Shown here: one piece after another, positions 25,544-33,637 of the stretch | How positions within the stretch are numbered: the first letter of the stretch is position 1 | How the letters are laid out: every line of letters starts with the position of its first letter | From: Bradyrhizobium sp. AZCC 2262 | GTDB lineage: Bacteria > Pseudomonadota > Alphaproteobacteria > Rhizobiales > Xanthobacteraceae | Assembly (NCBI RefSeq): GCF_036924535.1 | Contig: NZ_JAZHRT010000001.1 | Location: 2,480,001-2,544,000 of the forward strand | Direction: 5' to 3' | DNA: 64,000 bases | Notes under the pieces: generated by a model | The model's input: only the letters and a program-made list of their open reading frames with translations | Told to the model about the DNA's origin: nothing | The model's database searches: none | Translations under genes and position numbers: made by a program

Positions 25544-25634
25544 AGGGCATAAAGGCGGGACGATGTTGTGTGTCCTTGAAAGTGGAGGGTGGTCGAATCC
25601 CGGCCTGACCGCGAGACCGGCTCCAATCCCATAC

Positions 25635-25692
25635 TTGGCACGAAACGTGGGACGGATGGCATGGTCCGGGGTGTCGCAGGCCCTGTAGATTC
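25635..25692 (+). repeat. 58-bp conserved upstream sequence, copy A
   Basis: TTGGCACGAAACGTGGGACG, then GATGGCATGGTCCGGGG and TGTAGATTC. It is similar to 27439-27496 and lies about 30 bp before the SnoaL-like gene at 25724. It is not clearly coding. Confidence 0.5.
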
Positions 25693-25723
25693 CCTCTCCA
25701 ACATTGAGCGATGGAGCGGACCA

Positions 25724-26110
25724 ATGGAAGACGCGAAACACATCGCCCTTCGCGCTTTGACCGGCGTCTTCATCGACCGGGATCCGAGCGTGGTAGAACG
25801 CTATTTTGCCCCTGACTACATTCAACATAATCCCGTCATTCCCAGCGGTCGGACAGCCATTCCTGGCCTGATTGCCGGCTTGAGCAAGGAGTTTTCCTAC
25901 GAGCCCGGCATGGTCGTGGCGGAGAGCAATCTGGTGATGGTGCACGGCCGCTATGTCGGCTGGGGACCGAAACCCATGATCGCTGTCGATATTTTCTGCG
26001 TGGTGAATGGCAAGCTGGTTGAGCACTGGGACGTGATGCAGGAAGAAGTGCCCGCGGCCGCAACGGCGAGCGGCAACTCCATGTTCAGCCCGATCCGTAG
26101 CAGATCGTGA
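25724..26110 (+). CDS. SnoaL/NTF2-like protein
   Basis: A 128-residue SnoaL-like polyketide-cyclase/NTF2-fold protein. It has FIDRDPSVVERYFAPDYIQH near residues 16-35, PSGRTAIPGLIAGL, and a VDIFCVVNGKLVEHWDVMQ strand region ending the fold. No signal peptide. ATG 25724 follows GGAGCGG. These small cone-shaped proteins bind hydrophobic ligands and may isomerise or hydrolyse them; the substrate is not known. It sits between two regulator genes and is followed by a fragment of a second member. Confidence 0.87.
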   Translation: MEDAKHIALRALTGVFIDRDPSVVERYFAPDYIQHNPVIPSGRTAIPGLIAGLSKEFSYEPGMVVAESNLVMVHGRYVGWGPKPMIAVDIFCVVNGKLVEHWDVMQEEVPAAATASGNSMFSPIRSRS

Positions 26111-26240
26111 CGGACGACGCCATCACGACTGCGTCGTCATAGTGCAGCGCGGTAGCCCCATCACAACATCCATGTCTCGCGAGCATGGAGCCAGCCTACA
26201 AAGTCTTCTTCAAGCGGACTAGCGGTCTATATAGCAAAAA

Positions 26241-26321
26241 TGGGACGTCATCCAGGACGAGCCCACGTGGGAACAGTCGCGCAGCGGTCTCCCGATGTTC
26301 GGCGATAAATTCCCGGCCTGA
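26241..26321 (+). pseudogene. C-terminal stub of a SnoaL/NTF2-like protein
   Basis: The plus frame reads WDVIQDEPTWEQSRSGLPMF, then GDKFPA and a stop at 26319-26321. This is the typical end of SnoaL-like proteins (HWDV.Q, then MFG) and corresponds to the EHWDVMQ end of the intact protein just upstream. The rest of the domain is missing. It complements the N-terminal stub at 21080-21199. Confidence 0.65.
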
Positions 26322-26360
26322 GGAGTGGTGAGGATCGACTTGGGCGGCCCGGAGAGTGTG

Positions 26361-27284
26361 ATGGCAAAGCGAGATATCTTCAACAGGCGAATGCAGCACA
26401 TATTGCGGCTGTCCGATGAGCACGCTCCAGTCATCAAGACTATTCAAAAGAATTCCCTGGCGGCGACGCGGTGCGAACTCGACATGCCTTGTGACGCCGT
26501 GACCAACCCGTCGCCTCGCGACGACGCCTATATGATCGTCATACAGATACACGGAAAGAATTCCCGCGAACTTTGGTTGGACGGCAAGCCGATAAAGACC
26601 GACCCGCTCCATGCAGGCGGCGTCGTGTTTCACGACATGCGCCAAGGCCCACGGTTCTATTTCCACGACCCTCTCGACTCCGTGAATTTTTATCTGCAGC
26701 GGAAGACTCTGGATGCGATCGCGGACGACGCTGACGCACCGAGGATTTCCGATCTGAAGTTTACTCCAGGCGTGGGCGTCATGGACCACGTTGTAGGGGA
26801 ACTCACGCAACTGCTTTTGCCGGCGTTCGATAACCCTGAGCAGGTCTCCCGGCTCTTTGCCGACCATATAAGCCTGGCTTTAGCCACTCATATCGCCCAC
26901 GCGTATGGAGGCATGAGAAGCGTCACCGTGCCCTCGCGAGGCGGTCTCGCCACATGGCAGGAACGGCGGGCAAAAGAGTTCATGAGCGCAAACCTTCAGA
27001 GAGATGTTTCTCTTGCGCAGCTTGCGACGGAGTGCTCGTTATCGGCCGGGCATTTCGCTCGCGCGTTCCGGCGTTCGACGGGTCTGTCGCCGCACCAATG
27101 GCTACTTCAACATCGGGTTGATGAGGCGCATGGACTATTACTCGACCGTAGGCTCTCGCTCGCCGAGATCGCACGCGTCTGCGGTTTTGCCGATCAAAGC
27201 CATTTCACGAAGGCCTATACGCGTCTGCGTGGTATCTCCCCAGGCGCTTGGCGGCGACAGCAATTACTCCGAAGGCCTGAATAG
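26361..27284 (+). CDS. AraC-family transcriptional regulator
   Basis: A 307-residue AraC/XylS regulator. The N-terminal sensor part includes HDMRQGPRFYFHDPLDSVNF. The C-terminal double helix-turn-helix has VSLAQLATECSLSAGHFARA, then FRRSTGLSPHQWL and IARVCGFADQSHFTKAYTRL. ATG 26361 follows GGAGAG; in-frame GTG codons at 26325-26328 are less likely starts. It is positioned before the alcohol dehydrogenase, SnoaL and aldehyde dehydrogenase genes on the same strand and is a candidate activator of them. Confidence 0.92.
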   Translation: MAKRDIFNRRMQHILRLSDEHAPVIKTIQKNSLAATRCELDMPCDAVTNPSPRDDAYMIVIQIHGKNSRELWLDGKPIKTDPLHAGGVVFHDMRQGPRFYFHDPLDSVNFYLQRKTLDAIADDADAPRISDLKFTPGVGVMDHVVGELTQLLLPAFDNPEQVSRLFADHISLALATHIAHAYGGMRSVTVPSRGGLATWQERRAKEFMSANLQRDVSLAQLATECSLSAGHFARAFRRSTGLSPHQWLLQHRVDEAHGLLLDRRLSLAEIARVCGFADQSHFTKAYTRLRGISPGAWRRQQLLRRPE

Positions 27285-27438
27285 GCGAACAGCAGCCGTG
27301 GTCCTACTCGATTCGAATCGAACAGACCAAGGATGTTTCGTTTTTACAAGAGCGCGCACGCCGGATCGCGTAGCTTTACGAAGTACCGGGAGTGTCAGAA
27401 GCGGAGTGGGATATGCCCAAACCGCACCGACTCACATT

Positions 27439-27496
27439 TTGGCAGGAAACGTGGCCCAATGGCATGGCCCAGGGGTATGCCGGCTCGGTAGAATTC
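27439..27496 (+). repeat. 58-bp conserved upstream sequence, copy B
   Basis: TTGGCAGGAAACGTGGCCCA, then ATGGCATGGCCCAGGGG and GTAGAATTC. It is similar to 25635-25692 and lies about 40 bp before the alcohol dehydrogenase start. Here it also lies inside a 28-codon open frame (27413-27499) whose reality is doubtful. Confidence 0.5.
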
Positions 27497-27535
27497 TGAT
27501 TACTGCAATTACAGCAGCGAGCAGCGGAGGGAGAA

Positions 27536-28558
27536 GTGGGAAAAAAAATGTCCACCTATCGCGCGGTGCAGGCGGTCAGTCCTGGAAAGCTGGAGCTGAC
27601 TGAAAAGCCAGTGCTCGATCCATCAGCTGGTCATGTTCGCATCCGCGTCGAAGCATGCGGCGTCTGCCATTCCGACTCCGCGACCGTGGAGGGAGTCCTG
27701 CCGATCGAGTGGCCGAGGGTGCCCGGCCACGAAGCGGTCGGCCGGATCGACGCGATCGGAGAGGGCGTTGAGGGCTGGAAGCTGGATCAACGGGTCGGTG
27801 TCGGCTTTCTCGGCGGCAATTGCGGATACTGCGACTATTGCCGCGACGGCGATCTCGTGAACTGCACCAACCAGGGCTACACCGGTGTGCAGCACGATGG
27901 CGGCTACGCCGAGATGATGATCGCCAAGACGAGTGGCTTGATTGCCGTGCCGGACGACCTCTCCTCGGTCGATGCGGCGCCCCTGCTATGCGCTGGCCTT
28001 ACGACCTTTAGCGCACTCAGAAACGCGCCAGCGCGGGCAGGAGACCTGGTTGCGGTGTTCGGCGTCGGCGGACTTGGTCATCTCGGCGTGCAATACGCGC
28101 GTCACATGGGTTTCGAGGTTGTGGCGATCGACCGCGGCGACGACCGCGCCAATCTTTCGAAAGAGCTGGGCGCGCATCACTATTTGAACAGCTCCGCAGC
28201 CGACGTCGCAAAAGAGCTGCAAAAGCTTGGCGGCGCGCAGGTGGTGCTGGCCACGGCGTCGGGCGGCAAGGCAGTGGCCGCTGCCCTCGGTGGCCTGCGG
28301 CGCGGTGGCGTGGTGATTTCGCTCGGTGCGACCGATGAGCCGATCGAGGTGTCGGCATTCGAGCTTCTCTTCAAGCAACTTGGCGTCGACGGCGCCCTGA
28401 CGGGCACCCCGCGGGCGGGCGATGCGACGCTCAGATTCAGTGCGATGAGCGACGTCGCCGCGATGGTCGAGACCATGCCGCTCGAACGGGCGGCGGAAGC
28501 TTATGCGCGGATGATGTCGGGCGAAGCCCGTTTTCGGATGGTCCTGACCATGGTGTAG
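27536..28558 (+). CDS. Zinc-dependent alcohol dehydrogenase
   Basis: A 340-residue zinc alcohol dehydrogenase. Catalytic zinc ligands are in ACGVCHSD and PGHEAVG, with a later Cys near LLCAG. The structural zinc is held by CGYCDYCRDGDLVNC. The coenzyme site is FGVGGLGHLGVQYA, followed by AIDRGD (an Asp favouring NAD). GTG 27536 lies five bases after GGAGG; ATG 27548 (MSTYRA) is also possible, after a run of eight A. It leads a run with a SnoaL-like protein and an aldehyde dehydrogenase and so could supply the aldehyde oxidised by the latter. Confidence 0.93.
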   Translation: MGKKMSTYRAVQAVSPGKLELTEKPVLDPSAGHVRIRVEACGVCHSDSATVEGVLPIEWPRVPGHEAVGRIDAIGEGVEGWKLDQRVGVGFLGGNCGYCDYCRDGDLVNCTNQGYTGVQHDGGYAEMMIAKTSGLIAVPDDLSSVDAAPLLCAGLTTFSALRNAPARAGDLVAVFGVGGLGHLGVQYARHMGFEVVAIDRGDDRANLSKELGAHHYLNSSAADVAKELQKLGGAQVVLATASGGKAVAAALGGLRRGGVVISLGATDEPIEVSAFELLFKQLGVDGALTGTPRAGDATLRFSAMSDVAAMVETMPLERAAEAYARMMSGEARFRMVLTMV

Positions 28559-28593
28559 GCCTCACCGCCATCAACAGCAGCCCAAGGGGTTAT

Positions 28594-29022
28594 ATGAGCA
28601 GCAGCCTGGATCTGAAGGCGATCACCGAAAAGTTTTTCGCCGCCTACGACGGTCATGACGTCGACGGCATGCTGGCTCTTTGCGCTGACGGCGCGCAAGG
28701 ACGGTATCTTCCTTACGGCAAGAAAAGCCACATGCCGATCCGGGGTGGCCTTGAACAAATCTGGCGCGGCCTGCTGGGATCAGTGCCCGATTTCGGAGTC
28801 GAGGTAGTTGAGATGATCCAGGGCGAAGGCAACATCGTCGTCGTACAGGCGTTGCTCGGCGGCGCCATGCCGGCGGATGTCCCTGGCCTTGTAACGAAAG
28901 GCAAGTCCGACCGCATCGCCCACGCCTACATCATCCGCTACAGCGCGGAGGGCAAAATCATGCGCCTGGATTGTTATTGGGACAACACCGCCATCAACGC
29001 CATTAAGGCGAGCGTTCTGTGA
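28594..29022 (+). CDS. SnoaL/NTF2-like protein
   Basis: A 142-residue SnoaL-like protein. ITEKFFAAYDGHDVDGMLAL covers the N-terminal helices, PIRGGLEQIWRGLLGSVPDF the central region, and YIIRYSAEGKIMRLDCYWD the final strands. GGGGTTAT precedes ATG 28594. It is a different subfamily from the protein at 25724. It lies between alcohol and aldehyde dehydrogenase genes. The function is presumably binding or isomerising a pathway intermediate. Confidence 0.87.
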   Translation: MSSSLDLKAITEKFFAAYDGHDVDGMLALCADGAQGRYLPYGKKSHMPIRGGLEQIWRGLLGSVPDFGVEVVEMIQGEGNIVVVQALLGGAMPADVPGLVTKGKSDRIAHAYIIRYSAEGKIMRLDCYWDNTAINAIKASVL

Positions 29023-29118
29023 GCGCACCCGAAGACGTCCTGTCGAGAAGATGCAGCGTACCGCGTCGCGTCGCTGAGAAAAGTCTGTGGGCAATTCTGA
29101 CGTCTGGCGGAGGTTCCG

Positions 29119-30498
29119 ATGAATCAATTTCAGAAAATATTCGATGCCCAGAAGGCGCTCTTCGCCACCGGGATCACACGCAGCTACGAATGGCGCGTCG
29201 ACCAACTCGATCGCATGGCCCGCATGATCGGGGAGAACGAGGCGCGCTTCCAGCGGGCGATGGCGAAGGAATTCAAGACGGCCTCGCAGGAATACATCTT
29301 CGAGACAGCGGCATCGGCTGGCGAGAGCGAGGTCCAGAAGAGCCAGCTGAAAGAGTGGATGAAGCCGGTCGAAGCACCGGTGCCACAGTTCCTGGCCAAA
29401 ACCGGCCACAAGGGGATGATCTATCGCGAGCCTTACGGCGTGGCGCTTATCATCGGACCGTTCAACGGACCTTTGCTCCTGCTGATCCGCCCCGCGCTCG
29501 CGGCGCTCGCGGCCGGAAACACCTGTATTCTCACGCTGAGTGAAGCACTCCCGGAAACGACGAAAGTGCTACTTGACCTTGTCCCGAAATATTTCGACCC
29601 AAGCGCCGTGACCATGGTGGCCGGCGGCAAGGACCAAAACACCGAGCTCCTGAAGCTCTCGTTTGACTTCATTTTCTTCACCGGCAGCACCTTTGTCGGG
29701 AAGATCGTTGCGCAGGCGGCCGCGAAAAACCTCACGCCGGTTCTGCTCGAACTCGGCGGGATGAACCCGGCGATCGTCGACGAGACCGCGAACATTCCCG
29801 ATGCGGCGAAGAAGATCGTCTGGGGTGCGATGGCCTGGGGCGGCCAATGGTGCACCTCGCCGGGCTACGCCTATGTCCATGAGTCCGTGGCGGACGCCTT
29901 CGCCTCCGAGGCCAAGAAGGCATTGGGTGAGCTATTCGGCAATGACCCGAAATCCAACTCCGACTACTCGCGCATCATCAACGCCCGTACGGTTGACCGG
30001 CTGGCCTCGCTCATCGATCCCGCCAGGGTGATCGCCGGCGGCAAGTCAGACCGCGATGCGCACTACCTCGATCCCACGCTTCTTTATCCCGTCACCTGGC
30101 ATGACAAGATCATGGAGGACGAGGTCTTCGGACCCATCCTGCCGATCCTGACCTATAAGTCATTCGATGAGGCGATGGCGCGGATGGCGAAAACGGGACG
30201 TCCGCTCGCCGGCTTTATCTTCAGCCGCGATCAGCAAACCATCGACCGGTTTATCGGCCAGCTGTCCTTTGGTGGAGGCGGCGTGAATCTGGTGAACGTT
30301 CACCTGTTCGTTGAGACCATGCCGTTCGGCGGTACCGGATCCGCCGGGATGGGCCACTACTATGGCAAGTATGGCTTCGATGCCCTTACCCACGCCAAGT
30401 CGATGCTGATCTCCGCGCCCGACGTCGCGATCGAACATCTCTACTCGCCCTTTACCGAAGAAAAGAACCGGCAGCTTGCAGGATGGTTCGAGTACTGA
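29119..30498 (+). CDS. Aldehyde dehydrogenase family protein
   Basis: A 459-residue NAD(P)-dependent aldehyde dehydrogenase of the class-3/coniferyl aldehyde type. It has GPFNGPLLLLIRPALAALAA for cofactor packing, FFTGSTFVGKIVAQAA, the general-base Glu in LLELGGMNPAI, the nucleophile Cys in GGQWCTSPGYA, and DEVFGPILPILTY. Length fits this class, which is shorter than the 500-residue types. CGGAGG precedes the ATG. It probably finishes the alcohol-aldehyde-acid series with the dehydrogenase at 27536. Confidence 0.93.
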   Translation: MNQFQKIFDAQKALFATGITRSYEWRVDQLDRMARMIGENEARFQRAMAKEFKTASQEYIFETAASAGESEVQKSQLKEWMKPVEAPVPQFLAKTGHKGMIYREPYGVALIIGPFNGPLLLLIRPALAALAAGNTCILTLSEALPETTKVLLDLVPKYFDPSAVTMVAGGKDQNTELLKLSFDFIFFTGSTFVGKIVAQAAAKNLTPVLLELGGMNPAIVDETANIPDAAKKIVWGAMAWGGQWCTSPGYAYVHESVADAFASEAKKALGELFGNDPKSNSDYSRIINARTVDRLASLIDPARVIAGGKSDRDAHYLDPTLLYPVTWHDKIMEDEVFGPILPILTYKSFDEAMARMAKTGRPLAGFIFSRDQQTIDRFIGQLSFGGGGVNLVNVHLFVETMPFGGTGSAGMGHYYGKYGFDALTHAKSMLISAPDVAIEHLYSPFTEEKNRQLAGWFEY

Positions 30499-30501
30499 GG
30501 C

Positions 30502-30591
30502 GATCTTGCCCCGGCCCCATCTGAGGCAGCTGCCAATTATGATGTCGTCGTGATCGGCAGCGGGGTCGGCGGTTACCCGCATTGCACGTGA
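30502..30591 (+). pseudogene. N-terminal fragment of a dinucleotide-binding flavoprotein
   Basis: Directly behind the aldehyde dehydrogenase stop, one frame reads SEAANYDVVVIGSGVGGYP and ends at a TGA at 30589-30591. The YDVVVIGSG.GGY stretch is the FAD-binding start of pyridine-nucleotide disulfide oxidoreductases of the dihydrolipoamide dehydrogenase type. Nothing of the rest of such a gene follows. Confidence 0.45.
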
Positions 30592-30762
30592 TTGGCGCGC
30601 AGGTAAGCGAACTCATCGCCGAGGTCTGCCTCGCCATAGAGTTTCACGCCGATAGCGAGGATGTCGCCCGAACCTGCGACCGCCATCGCGACGCGGTCGG
30701 AGGCCCTGCGGCAGGCCGCCATGGGCATAGACGGATGAATGACTCAATCCTAGGAGCGGGAG

Positions 30763-31422
30763 ATGACCTTGGCGCGCTTGAAATCTGTGGCCGGTGTTCG
30801 AATTCCGGATACCGCGCTGTGCATTGCCGCGGTGGACCTTTTGGAATCCAGTTCGCCCAAATTTCTCTGCACGCATTGTCTTCGAACCTACATTTTCGGC
30901 AGTCTTGCCGTCAGAAGCCTCGGCCGGCCGGTGGCTGACGAAGAAGCCGCGTTTTGCGCCGCGCTTTTGCACGACCTCGGGCTGATCCCTCCCTACCGTC
31001 GCGATAGTCGGTTTGAAATCGATGGCGCGGATGCTGCGCGCGATTTCTGCGCGAAGCATCAGGTGTCGCCGGAGCGTGCGGATCTGGTTTGGAAGGCGAT
31101 CGCTTTGCATACCTCTCCGGGAATATCGACCCGGCTGGCGGACGAGATAGCACTGGTCCATCTCGGCGCCGGTCTCGACTTTCTGGGTCTGGGCCTTGAT
31201 CAGGTGCCGCCGCAGGTTCTCGATGAAATCCTCGAAAAATACCTGCGGATGACGTTCAAATCGCAATTCCGCGATCTCCTGGTCGAACACTGCCAGCACA
31301 ACCCCGCTGCACAAGTCTTGACCTGGACCGACGATGTTGCGCGCACCGCCGGCTGCACGTTGCATGGCAAGACAATTCCGACGGCATCGCAAATCATGTC
31401 CGCTGCGCCGTTTGATGAATGA
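30763..31422 (+). CDS. HD-domain protein, cyanamide hydratase-like
   Basis: A 219-residue HD-fold protein. CTHCLRTYIFG (36-46) and LLHDLGLIPPY (69-79) carry the His and His-Asp metal ligands of the HD superfamily, in the order seen in cyanamide hydratase-like proteins. A later ALHTSPG supplies another His. No other domain is attached. Metal-dependent hydrolysis or hydration of a small molecule is likely; the substrate is unknown. GGGAG precedes ATG 30763. It faces the converging LysR gene and its AraC remnant. Confidence 0.88.
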   Translation: MTLARLKSVAGVRIPDTALCIAAVDLLESSSPKFLCTHCLRTYIFGSLAVRSLGRPVADEEAAFCAALLHDLGLIPPYRRDSRFEIDGADAARDFCAKHQVSPERADLVWKAIALHTSPGISTRLADEIALVHLGAGLDFLGLGLDQVPPQVLDEILEKYLRMTFKSQFRDLLVEHCQHNPAAQVLTWTDDVARTAGCTLHGKTIPTASQIMSAAPFDE

Positions 31423-31569
31423 CCCGACGGCCAAAGTCGTCCGCCGAAGGGCTCGCACTCTCAGCTGTGCGCCTGCGATCTGAGGTTACGTTGATTCTGC
31501 TGTGCGCCCGGTTGTTCGTTTCGGTCTCGAGGTTCATCTCGACGAGAGACCGTCCACGAACTAGCGGAC

Positions 31570-31785
31570 CTAAATAGTGACAAGCGGCTGCGAAGCGTTG
31601 CGTATGCTTTGCGGTGTTGGTCCGAAGGTGCGCAGGAAGCTACGGCGCATCCGCTCGCGATCGCCGAATCCGGTTGCACGGGCGGTCTCTTCGGCAGACA
31701 GTCGGCCGTGCTCGAGCATCAGTCTGGCGGCTTCGAGCCGGAGATTTTCGATCGCCTTGGCGGGTGATTGTCCGCCTCCCTGGAA
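31570..31785 (-). pseudogene. C-terminal stub of a GlxA/AraC regulator
   Basis: The minus frame to the stop at 31570-31572 reads SPAKAIENLRLEAARLMLEH, then ATGFGDRERMRRSFLRTFG, the final helix-turn-helix of GlxA-type AraC regulators. It has no upstream part. It is joined to the 3' end of the LysR gene, which reads through its first 66 bases in a different frame. Confidence 0.75.
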
Positions 31786-32699
31786 GGCCGACCCTCGCCG
31801 ATTTTGATGTGCTGGGCCAGAAACTCCAGGAAGACGCGGATCCGGATCGGCAGGAGCCCACCCTGCCCAAGATAGACAGCATGCAGTTCGTCGATGTCGC
31901 CGGGGTTGAACTTTTCAAGTATGGGGACAAGCCGATTGGCCGCGACATCGTCCCTGACTATGAAAGAGGCCAACCGAACAAGTCCGACGCCGCTGATGGC
32001 AAGCGCCCGCAACGCGTCGCCATCGCTGACCTGAACATTCCCCGAGGGCGGAATCGTTCTCTGCACGCCTTTGTCCATCAACGGCCAGCCCTTTGTCGCT
32101 CGCGCGTAGTTGAAGCCAAGACGATTATGCTGCGTCAACTCGTCCGGCGTTTTCGGAATGCCGTATCGAGCGAAATAGCCTGGTGAGCCGACGATTATCA
32201 TCCGCGCAGCGCCAAGCTTGCGCGCGATGAGCTGGGAGCTTTTGAGCGGACCGCTGCGCAGCGCAACATCGGTCCGCTGTTCCAGCAGGTCGATCACCTG
32301 ATCCGTCAGGGATATCTCCAAGGAGAGTTTCGGGTAGGCCTCCAGGAAAGCGGGGACGATCGGCAACATTAGCTGTCGCCCCACCGGGATGTTGGCGCTC
32401 ACTCTGATCTTTCCCTTCGGGATCTCGGCTTCCGCCACGGACCGCTCGACCTCGTCCATGTCGGCAAGCAGTCTTATGCTCCGCTCGTAAAACAATCGCC
32501 CTTCTGCTGTGAACTGAAGAGTCCTCGTTGAGCGATTGACCAGCCGCGCGCCGAGTCTGGTCTCGAGCCGGCCGACAAGCTTGCTGATCGCCGAAGGCGT
32601 CATGCGAAGCGCGCGCGCCGCGGCGGAAAACCCCCCGAGTTCGAAGACCCGCGCGAAGACTTCCATCTCGCCGGAGCGATTTACATCCAGTCGGGCCAC
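31719..32699 (-). CDS. LysR-family transcriptional regulator with a foreign tail
   Basis: A 326-residue LysR protein. Residues 1-65 form the winged helix (FSAAARALRMTPSAISKLVG, then LGARLVNRSTRT), and the sensor domain follows (LSLEISLTDQVIDLLEQRTD). LysR family proteins of this type end near FLEFLAQHI. The last ~25 residues here (GEGRPSREADNHPPRRSKIS and on) are read from the AraC remnant in another frame. It is divergent from the SDR at 32859 with TGTGA-N7-TCACA between them. It should control the Baeyer-Villiger module. Confidence 0.92.
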   Translation of the reverse strand: MARLDVNRSGEMEVFARVFELGGFSAAARALRMTPSAISKLVGRLETRLGARLVNRSTRTLQFTAEGRLFYERSIRLLADMDEVERSVAEAEIPKGKIRVSANIPVGRQLMLPIVPAFLEAYPKLSLEISLTDQVIDLLEQRTDVALRSGPLKSSQLIARKLGAARMIIVGSPGYFARYGIPKTPDELTQHNRLGFNYARATKGWPLMDKGVQRTIPPSGNVQVSDGDALRALAISGVGLVRLASFIVRDDVAANRLVPILEKFNPGDIDELHAVYLGQGGLLPIRIRVFLEFLAQHIKIGEGRPSREADNHPPRRSKISGSKPPD

Positions 32700-32716
32700 T
32701 GTGATTTCATTTCACA
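32700..32716. promoter_or_regulatory. Operator-like inverted repeat TGTGA-N7-TCACA
   Basis: A perfect 5-bp inverted repeat immediately abuts the LysR start codon at 32699. It contains the T-N11-A core that LysR proteins recognise and also resembles a Crp half-site pair with one extra spacer base. It lies in the divergent LysR/SDR region. Confidence 0.5.
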
Positions 32717-32858
32717 AATGATGTTCCAGGCCAAAGTCTACTGCATACTCCCCGGCGCGTCCAATTCTCTGAAACCAACGCTTCAAGAGACAGACCGGCA
32801 AGAGACCGTCTTACCGCGGGTCCCAGGCTGAAAATCAAAACTAATCATGGAGATGATC

Positions 32859-33605
32859 ATGGATAGGCCCGTTGTTTTGATCACCGGTGGCCTCACCGGT
32901 ATCGGCCGCGCCGCTGCCGTCGCCTTCGCCAGGAAGGGCGCAAAGGTGGTTGTTGCGGGTCGGCGTGATGAGGTCGGCAAGGAGCTCGTCAAGGAGCTGC
33001 GCTCATTGGGTTCGGAGGCCGAGTTCATCAACGCCGACGTCCGCAAGGAGCACGATGTACGCGCCATGGTCGACAAAACGGTCGCACGGTTTGGCCGTCT
33101 CGATGTCGCGGTGAACAATGCCGCCACCGAAGGCCAGGTTGGTCCGATCACGGACCAGACCGCCGAGAGCTTCGCCGCCACGTTCGAGACCAATGTTCTC
33201 GGCGTGGTCCTGAGCATGAAGCACGAAGTGCGCGCCATGCAGGCCCAGGGGAGCGGTAGCATCATCAACATCTCCTCGACCTACGGCCACAAAGGTGCGG
33301 CTTTCGCCTCGATTTACGTCGGCGCCAAGCACGCCGTCGAAGGCATCACCAAGTCGGTAGCGCTCGAAGTCGCCAAATCCGGAATTCGTGTCAACGCCGT
33401 TGGACCAGGCCCCACGGACACCGGGATGCTGACCCGCTTCACCGGCACCGCCGAGAACAAGGCGGCTTTGGCGACGCAGGTTCCGTTGGGTCGGCTCGGA
33501 CTCTCCGAGGAGGTCGCCGACGGTATCGTCTTCCTGGGATCGGACGAAGCCAGATTCATGACGGGTCACGTCCTCAACGTTGACGGTGGACACAGCGCCA
33601 ATTGA
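32859..33605 (+). CDS. SDR-family oxidoreductase, copy 2
   Basis: A 248-residue classical SDR. LITGGLTGIGRAA is followed by AGRRDE, with the Arg that favours NADP. The catalytic Ser is in INISSTYGH and the Tyr/Lys pair in YVGAK; the end is VDGGHS. I start at ATG 32859 because GGAG lies eight bases upstream; ATG 32847 and 32853 are also in frame. It is near-identical in layout to the copy at 18418, with shared stretches such as TNVLG followed by LSMKHE. It is the first gene of a long plus-strand operon leading to the Baeyer-Villiger monooxygenase; alcohol to ketone conversion would feed that enzyme. Confidence 0.93.
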   Translation: MDRPVVLITGGLTGIGRAAAVAFARKGAKVVVAGRRDEVGKELVKELRSLGSEAEFINADVRKEHDVRAMVDKTVARFGRLDVAVNNAATEGQVGPITDQTAESFAATFETNVLGVVLSMKHEVRAMQAQGSGSIINISSTYGHKGAAFASIYVGAKHAVEGITKSVALEVAKSGIRVNAVGPGPTDTGMLTRFTGTAENKAALATQVPLGRLGLSEEVADGIVFLGSDEARFMTGHVLNVDGGHSAN

Positions 33606-33637
33606 TCCGTCGGCGAATCTTCAAGGGGATTGATCAT

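Noticed and set aside
25635..25660. Possible sigma-54 promoter in the 58-bp repeat
   Set aside because: TGGCAC has the -24 look, but the -12 GC is missing at the required spacing in both copies (GG instead).
30592..30740. Minus-strand frame with GSGDILAIGVKLYGEADLGD, faintly LysM-like
   Set aside because: The frame has no start, is short and the similarity is too weak to support a domain.
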